Below, piece after piece: positions 6,984 to 14,147 of a stretch of DNA of 16,326 bases. Made by a program: the position numbers and the translations under genes. The notes below the pieces were generated by a model. The model saw nothing but the letters and a program-made list of their open reading frames with translations. It made no database searches and had not been told where the DNA came from. Within the stretch, counting starts at the first letter, position 1. Every line of letters begins with the position of its first letter. The stretch comes from CAYGAW01 sp964347945 (GTDB lineage: Bacteria > Chloroflexota > Anaerolineae > UBA7937 > B3-Chlor). The stretch spans positions 1 to 16,326 of the forward strand of contig CAYGAW010000087.1 of NCBI GenBank assembly GCA_964347945.1, in the 5' to 3' direction.

Positions 6984-8310
6984 CCGCGTTGGTGGCTTGA
7001 CGTGGCGTGCGCGCGCCCGTTAGCACATCTACTACGGAGCCTTGGAGTGCCCGGGCCACGCCCTCGAACCCCTGTGCAGACGGCCGAAAGAAAGCGTTCT
7101 GCAACTGGGTCTGCAAGAAACTTATGTAGTCTGCGGGCCAGCCGGTGCGTTGTAGAGCGGAAGTGCGGGTCGGTATGTGGTTCGCCTCCCGGCTCCACTC
7201 CGCCAGATTCTGGGGAGCCATCAACCATTCTATCAGGCGGGCAGCGGCCGCCTGTCGATGCGGCGACTCGGTGATGATCACGAAGGCCCAACCTCGACTC
7301 ATGGTGGCTGGCTCGCCAGTTTCTGTGGGCAAGGCGGCGAAGCTCGTATCTTGCATCAGGTCACGGGCGGTGAGGTATCGCCAGGAACTGATGTGGCTCA
7401 CGGTGATGTTGCCTTCAGCGTAGGCCTCCCAACACTCTTCCAGGTTATTGATCTCCAGCACCCTCATGGGGCTGACTTCCCACTCGCGCACGGCGTCGTA
7501 CAACCTGAGCACCCGTTGGACAGCAGAGGGCTGAAGGCTGGGTTGGCCCTGCTCATCGAACAATTGGCCTCCTTGAGCCATGTACTGGATCAGGAATGCG
7601 TCGTTGACCAGACCGTCCTGGCCGCCGGCCGGGAAAGTGTAGCTGATGGGGCCGGTAAGAAGGTCGGCCCATGTGGCAGGGGGAAGCTCCAGAGCTTCGG
7701 TGTAGTAGATCAGGTGCTCTATGTCGGCCTCAAACTGTATGCCCATTAGGTCACCGTCGAAAGTGCAGGCCTCTTGGGCGAAAGGGAAAAGATCTGCTCT
7801 GAAACTCTCGTCGATCAGATCGTGCAGGGGACGCGCAAGCCCTGCTCGTACCAGGGTGCCTAGTTGGAAAGCATCCACTATCGCTATGTCCGGCAACACG
7901 CTGGGAGCAGCATAGCTGGCTGTCAGGAGGAAGTCGAGCACCCCACTCTCTCCGTAGGGAGCCTTGAGGACGAATTCCACTCCAATGTCTTCATTCTGAT
8001 CGGCGAAGGCTTGATACTGTGCTTGCAGGACCTTTCTACCACTGTCCTCTTCGCCCGGCGAGAACTGTTCGGGCCCCCAGATGGTTAGCGTGAGGAACGA
8101 AGGGCCGGGCTCTATGGGAGTGACCACGGGAGAGGGGGTTGTTTCGGCAGGAATCGTCGCGGTTGGAGCAGGTGTCGAGTCCTGCGGAGGCACGCTGGAG
8201 GAGGGAGATGGTGCAATGCCGCATGCGGCCGCCGTAGCCAGCAGCAAGGCTAAGAGCGGAACGAGGAAACCAAGGAGTGCTTGGAGCCGCCGGTCGGTCT
8301 GCAGAATCAT
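6955..8310 (-). CDS. ABC-transporter family 1 extracellular solute-binding lipoprotein
   Basis: The predicted 451-residue protein has a type II signal peptide ending in the lipobox LATAAAC, then a Ser/Thr/Pro linker up to about residue 70, so it should be lipid-anchored outside the membrane. The remainder follows the periplasmic-binding fold of family 1 carbohydrate-type binders: LTIWGP at the first strand, LPDIAIVDAF, an IQFEADIEHLIYY strand with LPPATWADLL, and the late WLMAPQNLAEWSREANHIPTR region typical of these proteins. It would capture a sugar or similar solute for an ABC importer, but no permease or ATPase gene is in the window, so it may be an orphan binder. ATG 8310 has GGAGG 8 bases upstream. 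Its 3' end overlaps the nuclease gene by 29 bases. Confidence 0.87.
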   Translation of the reverse strand: MILQTDRRLQALLGFLVPLLALLLATAAACGIAPSPSSSVPPQDSTPAPTATIPAETTPSPVVTPIEPGPSFLTLTIWGPEQFSPGEEDSGRKVLQAQYQAFADQNEDIGVEFVLKAPYGESGVLDFLLTASYAAPSVLPDIAIVDAFQLGTLVRAGLARPLHDLIDESFRADLFPFAQEACTFDGDLMGIQFEADIEHLIYYTEALELPPATWADLLTGPISYTFPAGGQDGLVNDAFLIQYMAQGGQLFDEQGQPSLQPSAVQRVLRLYDAVREWEVSPMRVLEINNLEECWEAYAEGNITVSHISSWRYLTARDLMQDTSFAALPTETGEPATMSRGWAFVIITESPHRQAAAARLIEWLMAPQNLAEWSREANHIPTRTSALQRTGWPADYISFLQTQLQNAFFRPSAQGFEGVARALQGSVVDVLTGARTPRQATNAVMEGFQESR

Positions 8311-8362
8311 GCTTCTTCCCTCCAGGGGCGGCGAATCAAGTACGCGCCCGCAAGGTTGTCAC

Positions 8363-8368
8363 ATTATA
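8363..8368 (-). promoter_or_regulatory. -10 element for the solute-binding lipoprotein
   Basis: A perfect TATAAT reads on the minus strand at 8368-8363, about 50 bases upstream of the ATG. No good -35 hexamer is found at 16-18 bases, so only the -10 is claimed. Confidence 0.45.
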
Positions 8369-8416
8369 CACAAGTCGGGGCGCTCTTGCATGTGAGGGGC
8401 AAAGCTAGGCACGGCG

Positions 8417-8446
8417 TTGCCTCAGTGAATGTCGGTCTGCTATCAT
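8417..8446 (+). promoter_or_regulatory. Promoter for the GTPase gene
   Basis: -35 TTGCCT (8417-8422), 18-base spacer, -10 TATCAT (8441-8446) preceded by TGC, an extended -10 context. Start of transcription would be near 8453, with the AGGAGA ribosome site just before the ATG at 8477. Confidence 0.5.
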
Positions 8447-8476
8447 TCGACAAAGCAGTGAAGCGTAGGAGATGCC

Positions 8477-9547
8477 ATGCTCAGAATTCCAGTGGCTCTG
8501 AATGAACTAAGGGGTCTCTTGAGGAGCTTCGACAAGGCGAGCCTGTCACAAGACATAGCAGAAGAGACCCTCGCCCGGCTGGCCATAGTGGGGCCAGTGA
8601 ATTCGGGCAAGTCCACTCTGGTCAACCTGCTGGTCGGGAGGCGCGTGTCGCCCGTGACGGCGGTACCCGGCACGACCAAAGAGGTGCTGACGCAGCACCT
8701 GGGTCCTTTCACTCTTGTCGATACGCCAGGTTTCGGTGAAGTGGGTGGCGTGGATCGGGGAGAAATGGCTTTGGAGGCGGTGCGCCAGGGGGACTTGACC
8801 GTTCTTCTGTTCGATGGCGCGGCTGGCCTGCGCCAGGAGGACTACATACTCTACCAGGAACTGCGAGCTGAGAAGCAGCCACTCGTCGTGGCCCTGAACA
8901 AGATGGACTTGATCAAGAGAGAGCTGAGGCCGGTGGTGGCGGATGCGAGGGCGAAGCTGGGCACGTCCGTCGTACCCATCTCTGCCAAGAAGGGGACGAA
9001 CGTGGGCGAACTCCTCCTTCCTCGGATAATCGAGATGCGTCCCGCGCTGGCGGTGGCGCTGGGTAGGGAGTTGCCTTTCTATCGCCGCCGCATGACTCGC
9101 AGCGTGATCCGCCGCACCAGCATGTTGAATCTACTTATCGGGATGGAACCGATACCGTTTCTGGACATACCCTTGCTCTTGGCCTCCCAAATCCGCCTGA
9201 CGCTCCGTATCGCCGCGATCTACGGCGAGGCGATGGGACCCGAACGCGCCAAGGAGCTCCTCTCCACCATTGGTGGAGGCATTCTGCTCCGCTACGCCAC
9301 CCACGAGGCGGTGAAGTTCTTGCCCGGTCCGGGCTGGATCATCTCAGGCTTCATCGCTGCTGCCGGCACTTGGGCCATGGGGCAGGTGGCAGAGGCTTAC
9401 TTCGAGAGCAGGAAGGTGCTCTCAGGAGCGCAGATGCGCGAGTTGTATGGGCAACTGCGGCAATTGCCCAGAGGGTTCAATGTGCGACCCCGCTTCACTC
9501 ACAAGATGCGCTCTTTGTTGGGGCGGCTCAGGAGGAAGGGGTCTTGA
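8477..9547 (+). CDS. Era/Ras-like GTPase with C-terminal DUF697-type membrane-associating domain
   Basis: This 356-residue protein has a complete set of GTP-binding motifs: P-loop GPVNSGKST at 39-47, PGTTK near 64-68 as the switch I threonine, DTPG at 82-85, NKMD at 141-144 and SAKKG at 169-173. The second half has long hydrophobic helices (LIGMEPIPFLDIPLLLASQI; GPGWIISGFIAAAGTWAMGQ) resembling DUF697, which links such GTPases to the membrane. The role is unknown; related proteins are thought to act in membrane or stress processes. The gene stands alone behind its own promoter with an AGGAGA site. The following 148 bases contain the response-regulator promoter. Confidence 0.85.
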   Translation: MLRIPVALNELRGLLRSFDKASLSQDIAEETLARLAIVGPVNSGKSTLVNLLVGRRVSPVTAVPGTTKEVLTQHLGPFTLVDTPGFGEVGGVDRGEMALEAVRQGDLTVLLFDGAAGLRQEDYILYQELRAEKQPLVVALNKMDLIKRELRPVVADARAKLGTSVVPISAKKGTNVGELLLPRIIEMRPALAVALGRELPFYRRRMTRSVIRRTSMLNLLIGMEPIPFLDIPLLLASQIRLTLRIAAIYGEAMGPERAKELLSTIGGGILLRYATHEAVKFLPGPGWIISGFIAAAGTWAMGQVAEAYFESRKVLSGAQMRELYGQLRQLPRGFNVRPRFTHKMRSLLGRLRRKGS

Positions 9548-9611
9548 CAGAGGAGAGAAATCATGAGGCGCATAGCCGGCTTGTGGCTTCGCGGGATCGG
9601 ACAAACGCAAC

Positions 9612-9639
9612 TTGACTTCGGCACAGTCGGGTGTAAGAT
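9612..9639 (+). promoter_or_regulatory. Candidate promoter for the response regulator
   Basis: -35 TTGACT (9612-9617), 16-base spacer and -10 TAAGAT (9634-9639). It lies 57 bases before the ATG. The -10 is a weak match. Confidence 0.4.
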
Positions 9640-9695
9640 TGAATTGGATGTCCGGAATTGACCACTGAGCTGGACGGATTGAGAGGTCGAATCCG

Positions 9696-10400
9696 ATGAG
9701 AGTAGTCATCTTCGGTGATGATGGTGAGCAACTGAATTTTGTCGTCTTTGTGCTGCGCCAGGCTGGCCTCCAGCCAACGGCCACCATCAGCGAGGAGAAG
9801 TTCTTGTCACTGTGCGCTGACGAAGCTCCCGATTTGGTGGTGATGGATGCTAACTCCAAGGACACGGATCTCCTGCCCCTCGTTGGCAAGGTTCGGTCCG
9901 AGTCAGACGTGCCCCTAATGCTACTCTCTCCCGAGAAGGAAGAAGAGTACATACTGAAGGCTTTGGATCTGGGTGCCGATGACTACCTGGTGAAGCCCCA
10001 CAGCCCTCAGATGCTCGCTGCTAGGGTCAAGGTCCTGCTTAGGCGCGGCCGGCCGTTTCCGCTTTCGGCGCTGGGACCAGTGGCGATTCAAGGGTTGACC
10101 TTGGATCCCGAACAGCATGTGGTCATCACGCCCCAGGGCTCCACCGTCCGACTCACTAACATGGAGTTTCGGCTGCTGTTCTTGCTAATGAGGAACCCGG
10201 ACCGAGTCATTCCTTCGGAGACAATAATCGAACGGGTCTGGGGATATGCGGGTGAGGGAGAGGGCACTCTGGTCAAGAACCTGATTAGCCGGTTGCGCCA
10301 CAAGGTGGAGCCGAACCCTTCGGACCCTCGGTATATTAAGACTGTTCCAGGCGTGGGTTACTCCTTCGCGCCGAGCACCGACGAATCTGGGGGCGGCTAG
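9696..10400 (+). CDS. OmpR/PhoB-type response regulator
   Basis: The protein has 234 residues. The N-terminal receiver domain carries the acidic pair D8/D9, the phosphoacceptor D51 (VVMDAN), S78 in place of the more common Thr, and K100 (YLVKPH). The C-terminal winged-helix DNA-binding domain (about 125-228) has the usual features: LTNMEFRLLFLLMRNPDRVI, the recognition-helix region LVKNLISRLRHKV, and the closing YIKTVPGVGYSF. A phosphorylated dimer should bind direct repeats near promoters. No histidine kinase lies in the window, so it is an orphan at this locus. The gene is followed at once by a terminator, so it is a single-gene unit. ATG 9696 has GAGAGG about 11 bases upstream. Confidence 0.93.
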   Translation: MRVVIFGDDGEQLNFVVFVLRQAGLQPTATISEEKFLSLCADEAPDLVVMDANSKDTDLLPLVGKVRSESDVPLMLLSPEKEEEYILKALDLGADDYLVKPHSPQMLAARVKVLLRRGRPFPLSALGPVAIQGLTLDPEQHVVITPQGSTVRLTNMEFRLLFLLMRNPDRVIPSETIIERVWGYAGEGEGTLVKNLISRLRHKVEPNPSDPRYIKTVPGVGYSFAPSTDESGGG

Positions 10401-10429
10401 TTTGCCCCTTGAGATTCGACTACCCCAGT

Positions 10430-10474
10430 GGCCCCGGCCTCTGATACCAAAGTGATGCCCGGGGGCCTTTTTTT
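10430..10474 (+). terminator. Rho-independent terminator after the response regulator
   Basis: GGCCCCGG (10430-10437) pairs with CCGGGGGCC (10459-10467) with one bulged G, followed directly by seven T residues (10468-10474). The loop is about 21 bases. It separates the response regulator from the downstream operon. Confidence 0.8.
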
Positions 10475-10638
10475 AACCCATCTGATGCCTCCTTGTGATA
10501 ACTTTTGTGCCCGGGGATAGTATGCTTGTGTGAAGGTGGCAACTTTGATCCCAGCGCCGCGAGGGTATTCTCTGAGGTTGGCGCGGGGATGAAAGAGACG
10601 GCATACGGCAGGGCGGGAAGCTGAGGCAGGGAAGTGGC

Positions 10639-10953
10639 GTGAGGTTGGCAGGCAGTGAGCGAGTGCACATTGTGCTTATGGACATCCCGGAGAGGCTACC
10701 CAGCCCTGATGTGGTGAGACTCCTCCGACCAGAGGTAGCAGAGGAGCTTCGTGCAGTACCACTGGCGGTTGAAGATGGAGCCCTGACCGCGGTCATAGCT
10801 AGTCCTCGGGATCATGCAGCCATAGACGTGCTGGCCGAGATGACCGGGTACGATGTTTTTCCTGTGTTGAGTCCTCCACACCAGTGGGAGGCTGCATTGG
10901 AGAGATTCAGGGCTTTGTGTTCTGAGGAGTCGCCGAAACAAGATGCAGAATAG
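10639..10953 (+). CDS. Stand-alone MshEN / GspE N-terminal-like domain protein
   Basis: This 104-residue soluble protein has no membrane segment. LRPEVAEELRAVPLAVEDG followed by LTAVIASPRDHAAIDVLAEM and TGYDVFPVL matches the pattern of the N-terminal domain of type II secretion / type IV pilus ATPases (GspE, PilB, MshE), where it can bind c-di-GMP; the ATPase domains are absent here. As a free domain it could be a small regulatory adaptor. GTG 10639 has AGGGA upstream; ATG 10678 is an alternative shorter start. Its stop overlaps the GNAT start by 11 bases, so it is part of the KamA operon, but its link to that chemistry is unclear. Resemblance only, by eye. Confidence 0.6.
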   Translation: MRLAGSERVHIVLMDIPERLPSPDVVRLLRPEVAEELRAVPLAVEDGALTAVIASPRDHAAIDVLAEMTGYDVFPVLSPPHQWEAALERFRALCSEESPKQDAE

Positions 10954-11464
10954 GAAATCTGCGACGTTGTTGATTCGAAAGGTTGGGCACGGAGACCTGG
11001 GTGAGGTCCTCGCACTGGCAAGGCGAACAGGAGTGTTCACGAGCCGCGAGGTGGCGGTAGTGCAAGAACTCGTAGAGGCAGAGTTGGGGGCTCGGAGGCA
11101 AAGCGACTACCACTCCATCGTGGCAGAGGAGGATGGCCACGTTGTGGGATTCGCCTGCTACGGCCCTACACCGATGACCGAGGGGACCTACGACCTATAC
11201 TGGATCTTTGTGCACCCCAGCTATCATCGGCGGGCCATAGGGCGAGCGCTGCTAGAGGAGGTGGAGAAGGCAATTGGCCGAGCGAAAGGGCGAATGCTAT
11301 TGGCCGACACGTCTTCTACGCGGCCCTATCTACCTGCGCGCCGGTTCTATCAGAACCACGGCTTTCGAAGGGCCGCTGAAGTGAGAGACTACTACAGAGC
11401 GGGCGATTCCCGCATCACATACGTGAAACAGTTGCCGCAGGGTACACCGCGTGGACACAAGTGA
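10943..11464 (+). CDS. GNAT family N-acetyltransferase
   Basis: The predicted protein has 173 residues. The acetyl-CoA-binding core is visible: a beta-4 strand YDLYWIFVHPSYHRRAIGRA with the RRAIGRA pyrophosphate loop, then RRFYQNHGFRRAAEVRDYY as the C-terminal GNAT motif. It should move an acetyl group from acetyl-CoA to an amine. The start overlaps the upstream gene by 11 bases, and the gene lies just before kamA. In the ablA/ablB pathway an acetyltransferase turns beta-lysine into N-epsilon-acetyl-beta-lysine, but AblB proteins are longer (roughly 270 residues), so this is a relative by context only. The acceptor amine could instead be on a ligase product. Confidence 0.85.
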   Translation: MQNRKSATLLIRKVGHGDLGEVLALARRTGVFTSREVAVVQELVEAELGARRQSDYHSIVAEEDGHVVGFACYGPTPMTEGTYDLYWIFVHPSYHRRAIGRALLEEVEKAIGRAKGRMLLADTSSTRPYLPARRFYQNHGFRRAAEVRDYYRAGDSRITYVKQLPQGTPRGHK

Positions 11465-11604
11465 CGGTGAAAACCTCGCGAGCCAAAGCCGCTGTGCCAG
11501 GCGGCAGGATATTGAGGAGAAACCTATCTCAGGGGGCAGCTGTGAGAGAGCCAGCAATGGCTTGGAGTGCGCTCCAGGAAAGAACGGCGTCCAGGAGGCA
11601 TGAG

Positions 11605-12993
11605 ATGGATCAGAATACACTGCGAGGAGGAACAATTGAAGAGATGATTGGCGAGGAATTCGAAGATCCTCCGGGTGCAAAACCTCCGCACCCCAGCCCT
11701 CGGCCCGGCATCTGGGCCGAGGTCACCGAGAAGGAGTGGAACGACTGGCATTGGCAAATACGTAATCGCATCACCAAGCTAGAGGGACTACAGCAGGTCT
11801 TGGAGTTGACTCCTGAAGAGATAGACGGGGCGATTGGGGCCAGCAAAGCTTTCAGGATGGCCATCACGCCCTATTTTCTTTCTCTGATGGACCCCCATGA
11901 CTCCAGCTGCCCCGTCCGAAGGCAGGTGGTACCCACCAGGCATGAGTGCAGGGTCAGCCGGTCTGACTTAGAGGATCCTCTGAGTGAGGATGCCGACTCG
12001 CCCGTGCCCGGGTTGGTGCACCGCTACCCGGATCGAGTTCTGCTTGTGGTGACCGACCAATGTCCTTCCTATTGCCGGTTCTGCACACGCCGCCGGCTGG
12101 TGAGTAGCGGGCGTGAGAGAGTCAGCCTTCACAAGATCGATGCCATGGTGGAATACATCAGGCAGCACCGCGAGGTCAGAGACGCGCTGATATCTGGCGG
12201 GGATGGGCTGTTCCTCTCGGAAATGGTGCTGGAGCATCTCCTGTCCAGCCTGCGACACATACCGCACCTGGAGGTGATTCGCATCGGTACCCGAGTGCCT
12301 GTCTATCTGCCTCAGCGGATTACACCGCAGTTGGTGGACATGTTGCGACGCTACCACCCTCTGTGGATCAATATCCATGTCAATCACCCCAAGGAGATCA
12401 CGCCCGAGATGTCCAGCGCGTGTGCCATGTTGGCCGATGCCGGCATCCCCTTGGGCAGCCAAACCGTCCTGTTGGCGGGGATCAACGATTGTCCCAACAC
12501 GATCAAGCGTCTGGTTCAAGAGCTGGTGAGGATCAGAGTAAGGCCATACTATCTCTACCAATGTGACCTCTCTGAAGGCATCGGCCATTTCAGGACGCCG
12601 GTGAGCAAGGGAATTGAGATCATAGAGCATCTGCGAGGTCACACCAGCGGATTCGCCGTCCCCACCTTCGTGATTGATGCGCCGGGTGGCGGGGGCAAGG
12701 TGCCTGTGATGCCTCAATATCTCATCTCGCAATCAGATTCCCGAGTCGTGATGAGGAACTACGCCGGCCGGATTCTGAACTATCCTGAGCCCGAGCATTA
12801 CGAGGCACATGACCCTGGTCGCTGCTCATTCTGTGCTGACAGCCAGCGTCGCAGCCGAGAGGGGGTGGCGGCCATGCTGACGCCCGCTGAAGACCTTTCC
12901 TGTCCGGCAGTTGAGCCCCAGGGGCAACTCTGGCCGCTTCTGCAAGAGGGCAGGCTTCCCATCGGCACCGAGGTAGACAGGAGGCATCGATGA
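11605..12993 (+). CDS. kamA: Lysine 2,3-aminomutase (radical SAM, PLP-dependent)
   Basis: With ATG 11605 (AGGAGG 6 bases upstream) the protein has 462 residues; GTG 11461 would add 48 residues that do not look like family sequence. It converts L-lysine to L-beta-lysine with S-adenosylmethionine, a [4Fe-4S] cluster and PLP. Seen: C153-x3-C157-x2-C160 cluster, R162 for the substrate carboxylate, D321 (YQCDLS) and D358 (VIDAPGGGGK) matching the two Asp residues that hold the lysine side-chain amine in the clostridial enzyme, and K365 for PLP. Glutamate 2,3-aminomutases have Lys and Asn at those two positions, so lysine is favoured. Zinc cysteines C296, C407 and C410 remain; the fourth is missing (Gly/Arg). 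Stop and next start overlap (ATGA). Confidence 0.9.
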   Translation: MDQNTLRGGTIEEMIGEEFEDPPGAKPPHPSPRPGIWAEVTEKEWNDWHWQIRNRITKLEGLQQVLELTPEEIDGAIGASKAFRMAITPYFLSLMDPHDSSCPVRRQVVPTRHECRVSRSDLEDPLSEDADSPVPGLVHRYPDRVLLVVTDQCPSYCRFCTRRRLVSSGRERVSLHKIDAMVEYIRQHREVRDALISGGDGLFLSEMVLEHLLSSLRHIPHLEVIRIGTRVPVYLPQRITPQLVDMLRRYHPLWINIHVNHPKEITPEMSSACAMLADAGIPLGSQTVLLAGINDCPNTIKRLVQELVRIRVRPYYLYQCDLSEGIGHFRTPVSKGIEIIEHLRGHTSGFAVPTFVIDAPGGGGKVPVMPQYLISQSDSRVVMRNYAGRILNYPEPEHYEAHDPGRCSFCADSQRRSREGVAAMLTPAEDLSCPAVEPQGQLWPLLQEGRLPIGTEVDRRHR

Positions 12994-14147
12994 ACGGCCT
13001 CAGGATCGCTCTGCTCGCGAATCTGAAGAGTAACGCCCCCCATGATGCGGGGGAACCGGAAGATAGGTGGTATGAGCTGGACTCGGAACGAACCGTGGAC
13101 GCCATCACCTCGGCCCTGCAAGAGCGAGGGCACCAGGTCACGTTCCTAGAGGGCGACACGAGCCTCTATCAAGAACTCGAGCGAGGCGACTTCGACATAG
13201 CCTTCAATATCTGTGAGGGCCATCGAGGGGACGCCCGGGAGTCCCAGGTGCCAGCTATTCTCGAAATGCTAGGCATTCCCTACACGGGCTCCAAGGTGCT
13301 ATGTCTGGCGCTCACTTTGGACAAGGCTATGACCAAGCGCATACTCGCCTTCCACGGGCTCCCCACGCCGAGATTCCAGGTCTTCGAGGCCGCCCACCAA
13401 CCTGTGGATTCTGAACTCCGGTTCCCGCTGTTTGTGAAGCCCTCTCGCGAAGGGACAGGCATCGGGATCAGTGCCAGGTCAGTGGTGAGGCATGGGGACG
13501 AACTACGGCGTCAGGTACGCTGGGTCCTCCAGACCTACCAAGAGCCAGCGCTCGTCGAGGAGTACATAGAGGGACGGGAGATCACCGTCGGCGTCTTGGG
13601 CAATCAGCAATTGTACGTGCTCCCGCCCCTTGAAGTGGATTTGAGCGCCTGTCCCCCTGAGGAAGAGGGCATCTATACCGGGCGAATCAAGTCGGAGTTT
13701 CCCCAATTGCCGTGCTACGTGTGCCCAGCACCACTGACGGAGGCCCAGGTTCAGCAATTGAGCCATCTTGCGGTTGAGGCCTTTCGAACTGTGGACTGCC
13801 TTGACATGGCGCGGGTGGACTTCAAGCTGGCTGCCAATGATGGCGAGAGGCCCTACATACTGGAGATCAATCCCCTACCGGGCTTGAGTCCGGGCGTGAG
13901 CGACCTGGTATTTGAGGCCGAGGCCGTCGGCATGAGCCATGCTCAACTCATCAACGCCATCCTCAACGAGGCCCTGAAGAGGTATCCTCAGCTAGCCCAC
14001 AGGACATCACACGAGTATCTGATGCAGATACCCCAGGCTTCACGGGGATGGATCGGTGCGGAGACACGGACCATGAATGGGGCGGGTGTGGGGTTCGCGC
14101 TCGCGCCACACAATAAGATGGCTACTCGGGCAAGGACGCGGCGATGA
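12990..14147 (+). CDS. D-Ala-D-Ala-ligase-like ATP-grasp enzyme (first of two)
   Basis: This 385-residue soluble protein shows ATP-grasp features in Ddl order: NICEG near 73, LDKAMTK at 110-116, FVKPSREGTGIGI at 148-160, VEEYIEGREITVGVLG, ARVDF at 274-278, and EINPLPGLSP at 292-301 with the metal-binding E292 and N294. Such ligases use ATP to join a carboxylate to an amine, usually forming a dipeptide. The Ddl substrate loop YxYxxKY is replaced by a GIYTGRIKSEF segment, so the substrates are unlikely to be two D-alanines. Next to a lysine 2,3-aminomutase, an amide or peptide of beta-lysine is plausible but inferred. AGGAGG sits 6 bases before the ATG, which overlaps the kamA stop. A tail of about 45 residues extends past the usual end. 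Confidence 0.88.
   Translation: MNGLRIALLANLKSNAPHDAGEPEDRWYELDSERTVDAITSALQERGHQVTFLEGDTSLYQELERGDFDIAFNICEGHRGDARESQVPAILEMLGIPYTGSKVLCLALTLDKAMTKRILAFHGLPTPRFQVFEAAHQPVDSELRFPLFVKPSREGTGIGISARSVVRHGDELRRQVRWVLQTYQEPALVEEYIEGREITVGVLGNQQLYVLPPLEVDLSACPPEEEGIYTGRIKSEFPQLPCYVCPAPLTEAQVQQLSHLAVEAFRTVDCLDMARVDFKLAANDGERPYILEINPLPGLSPGVSDLVFEAEAVGMSHAQLINAILNEALKRYPQLAHRTSHEYLMQIPQASRGWIGAETRTMNGAGVGFALAPHNKMATRARTRR

Noticed and set aside
9660..9695. tRNA-like T-loop (GGTCGAATCC) before the response regulator
   Set aside because: No matching acceptor, D or anticodon stems can be built around it; the bases overlap the ribosome binding region of the gene.
10493..10521. Promoter TTGTGA-17-GATAGT upstream of the MshEN-like gene
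   Set aside because: Two mismatches in each hexamer; a promoter for the operon must exist near here, but this one is not convincing.
11461..11604. GTG 11461 as the kamA start, overlapping the GNAT stop
   Set aside because: No ribosome site precedes it and the extra 48 residues do not resemble the family; ATG 11605 has AGGAGG at the right distance. It is kept as an alternative only.
11968..12732. Long minus-strand open frame (254 codons) inside kamA
   Set aside because: It lies fully within a strongly conserved gene on the other strand and shows no recognisable domain; it is a shadow of GC-rich coding sequence.
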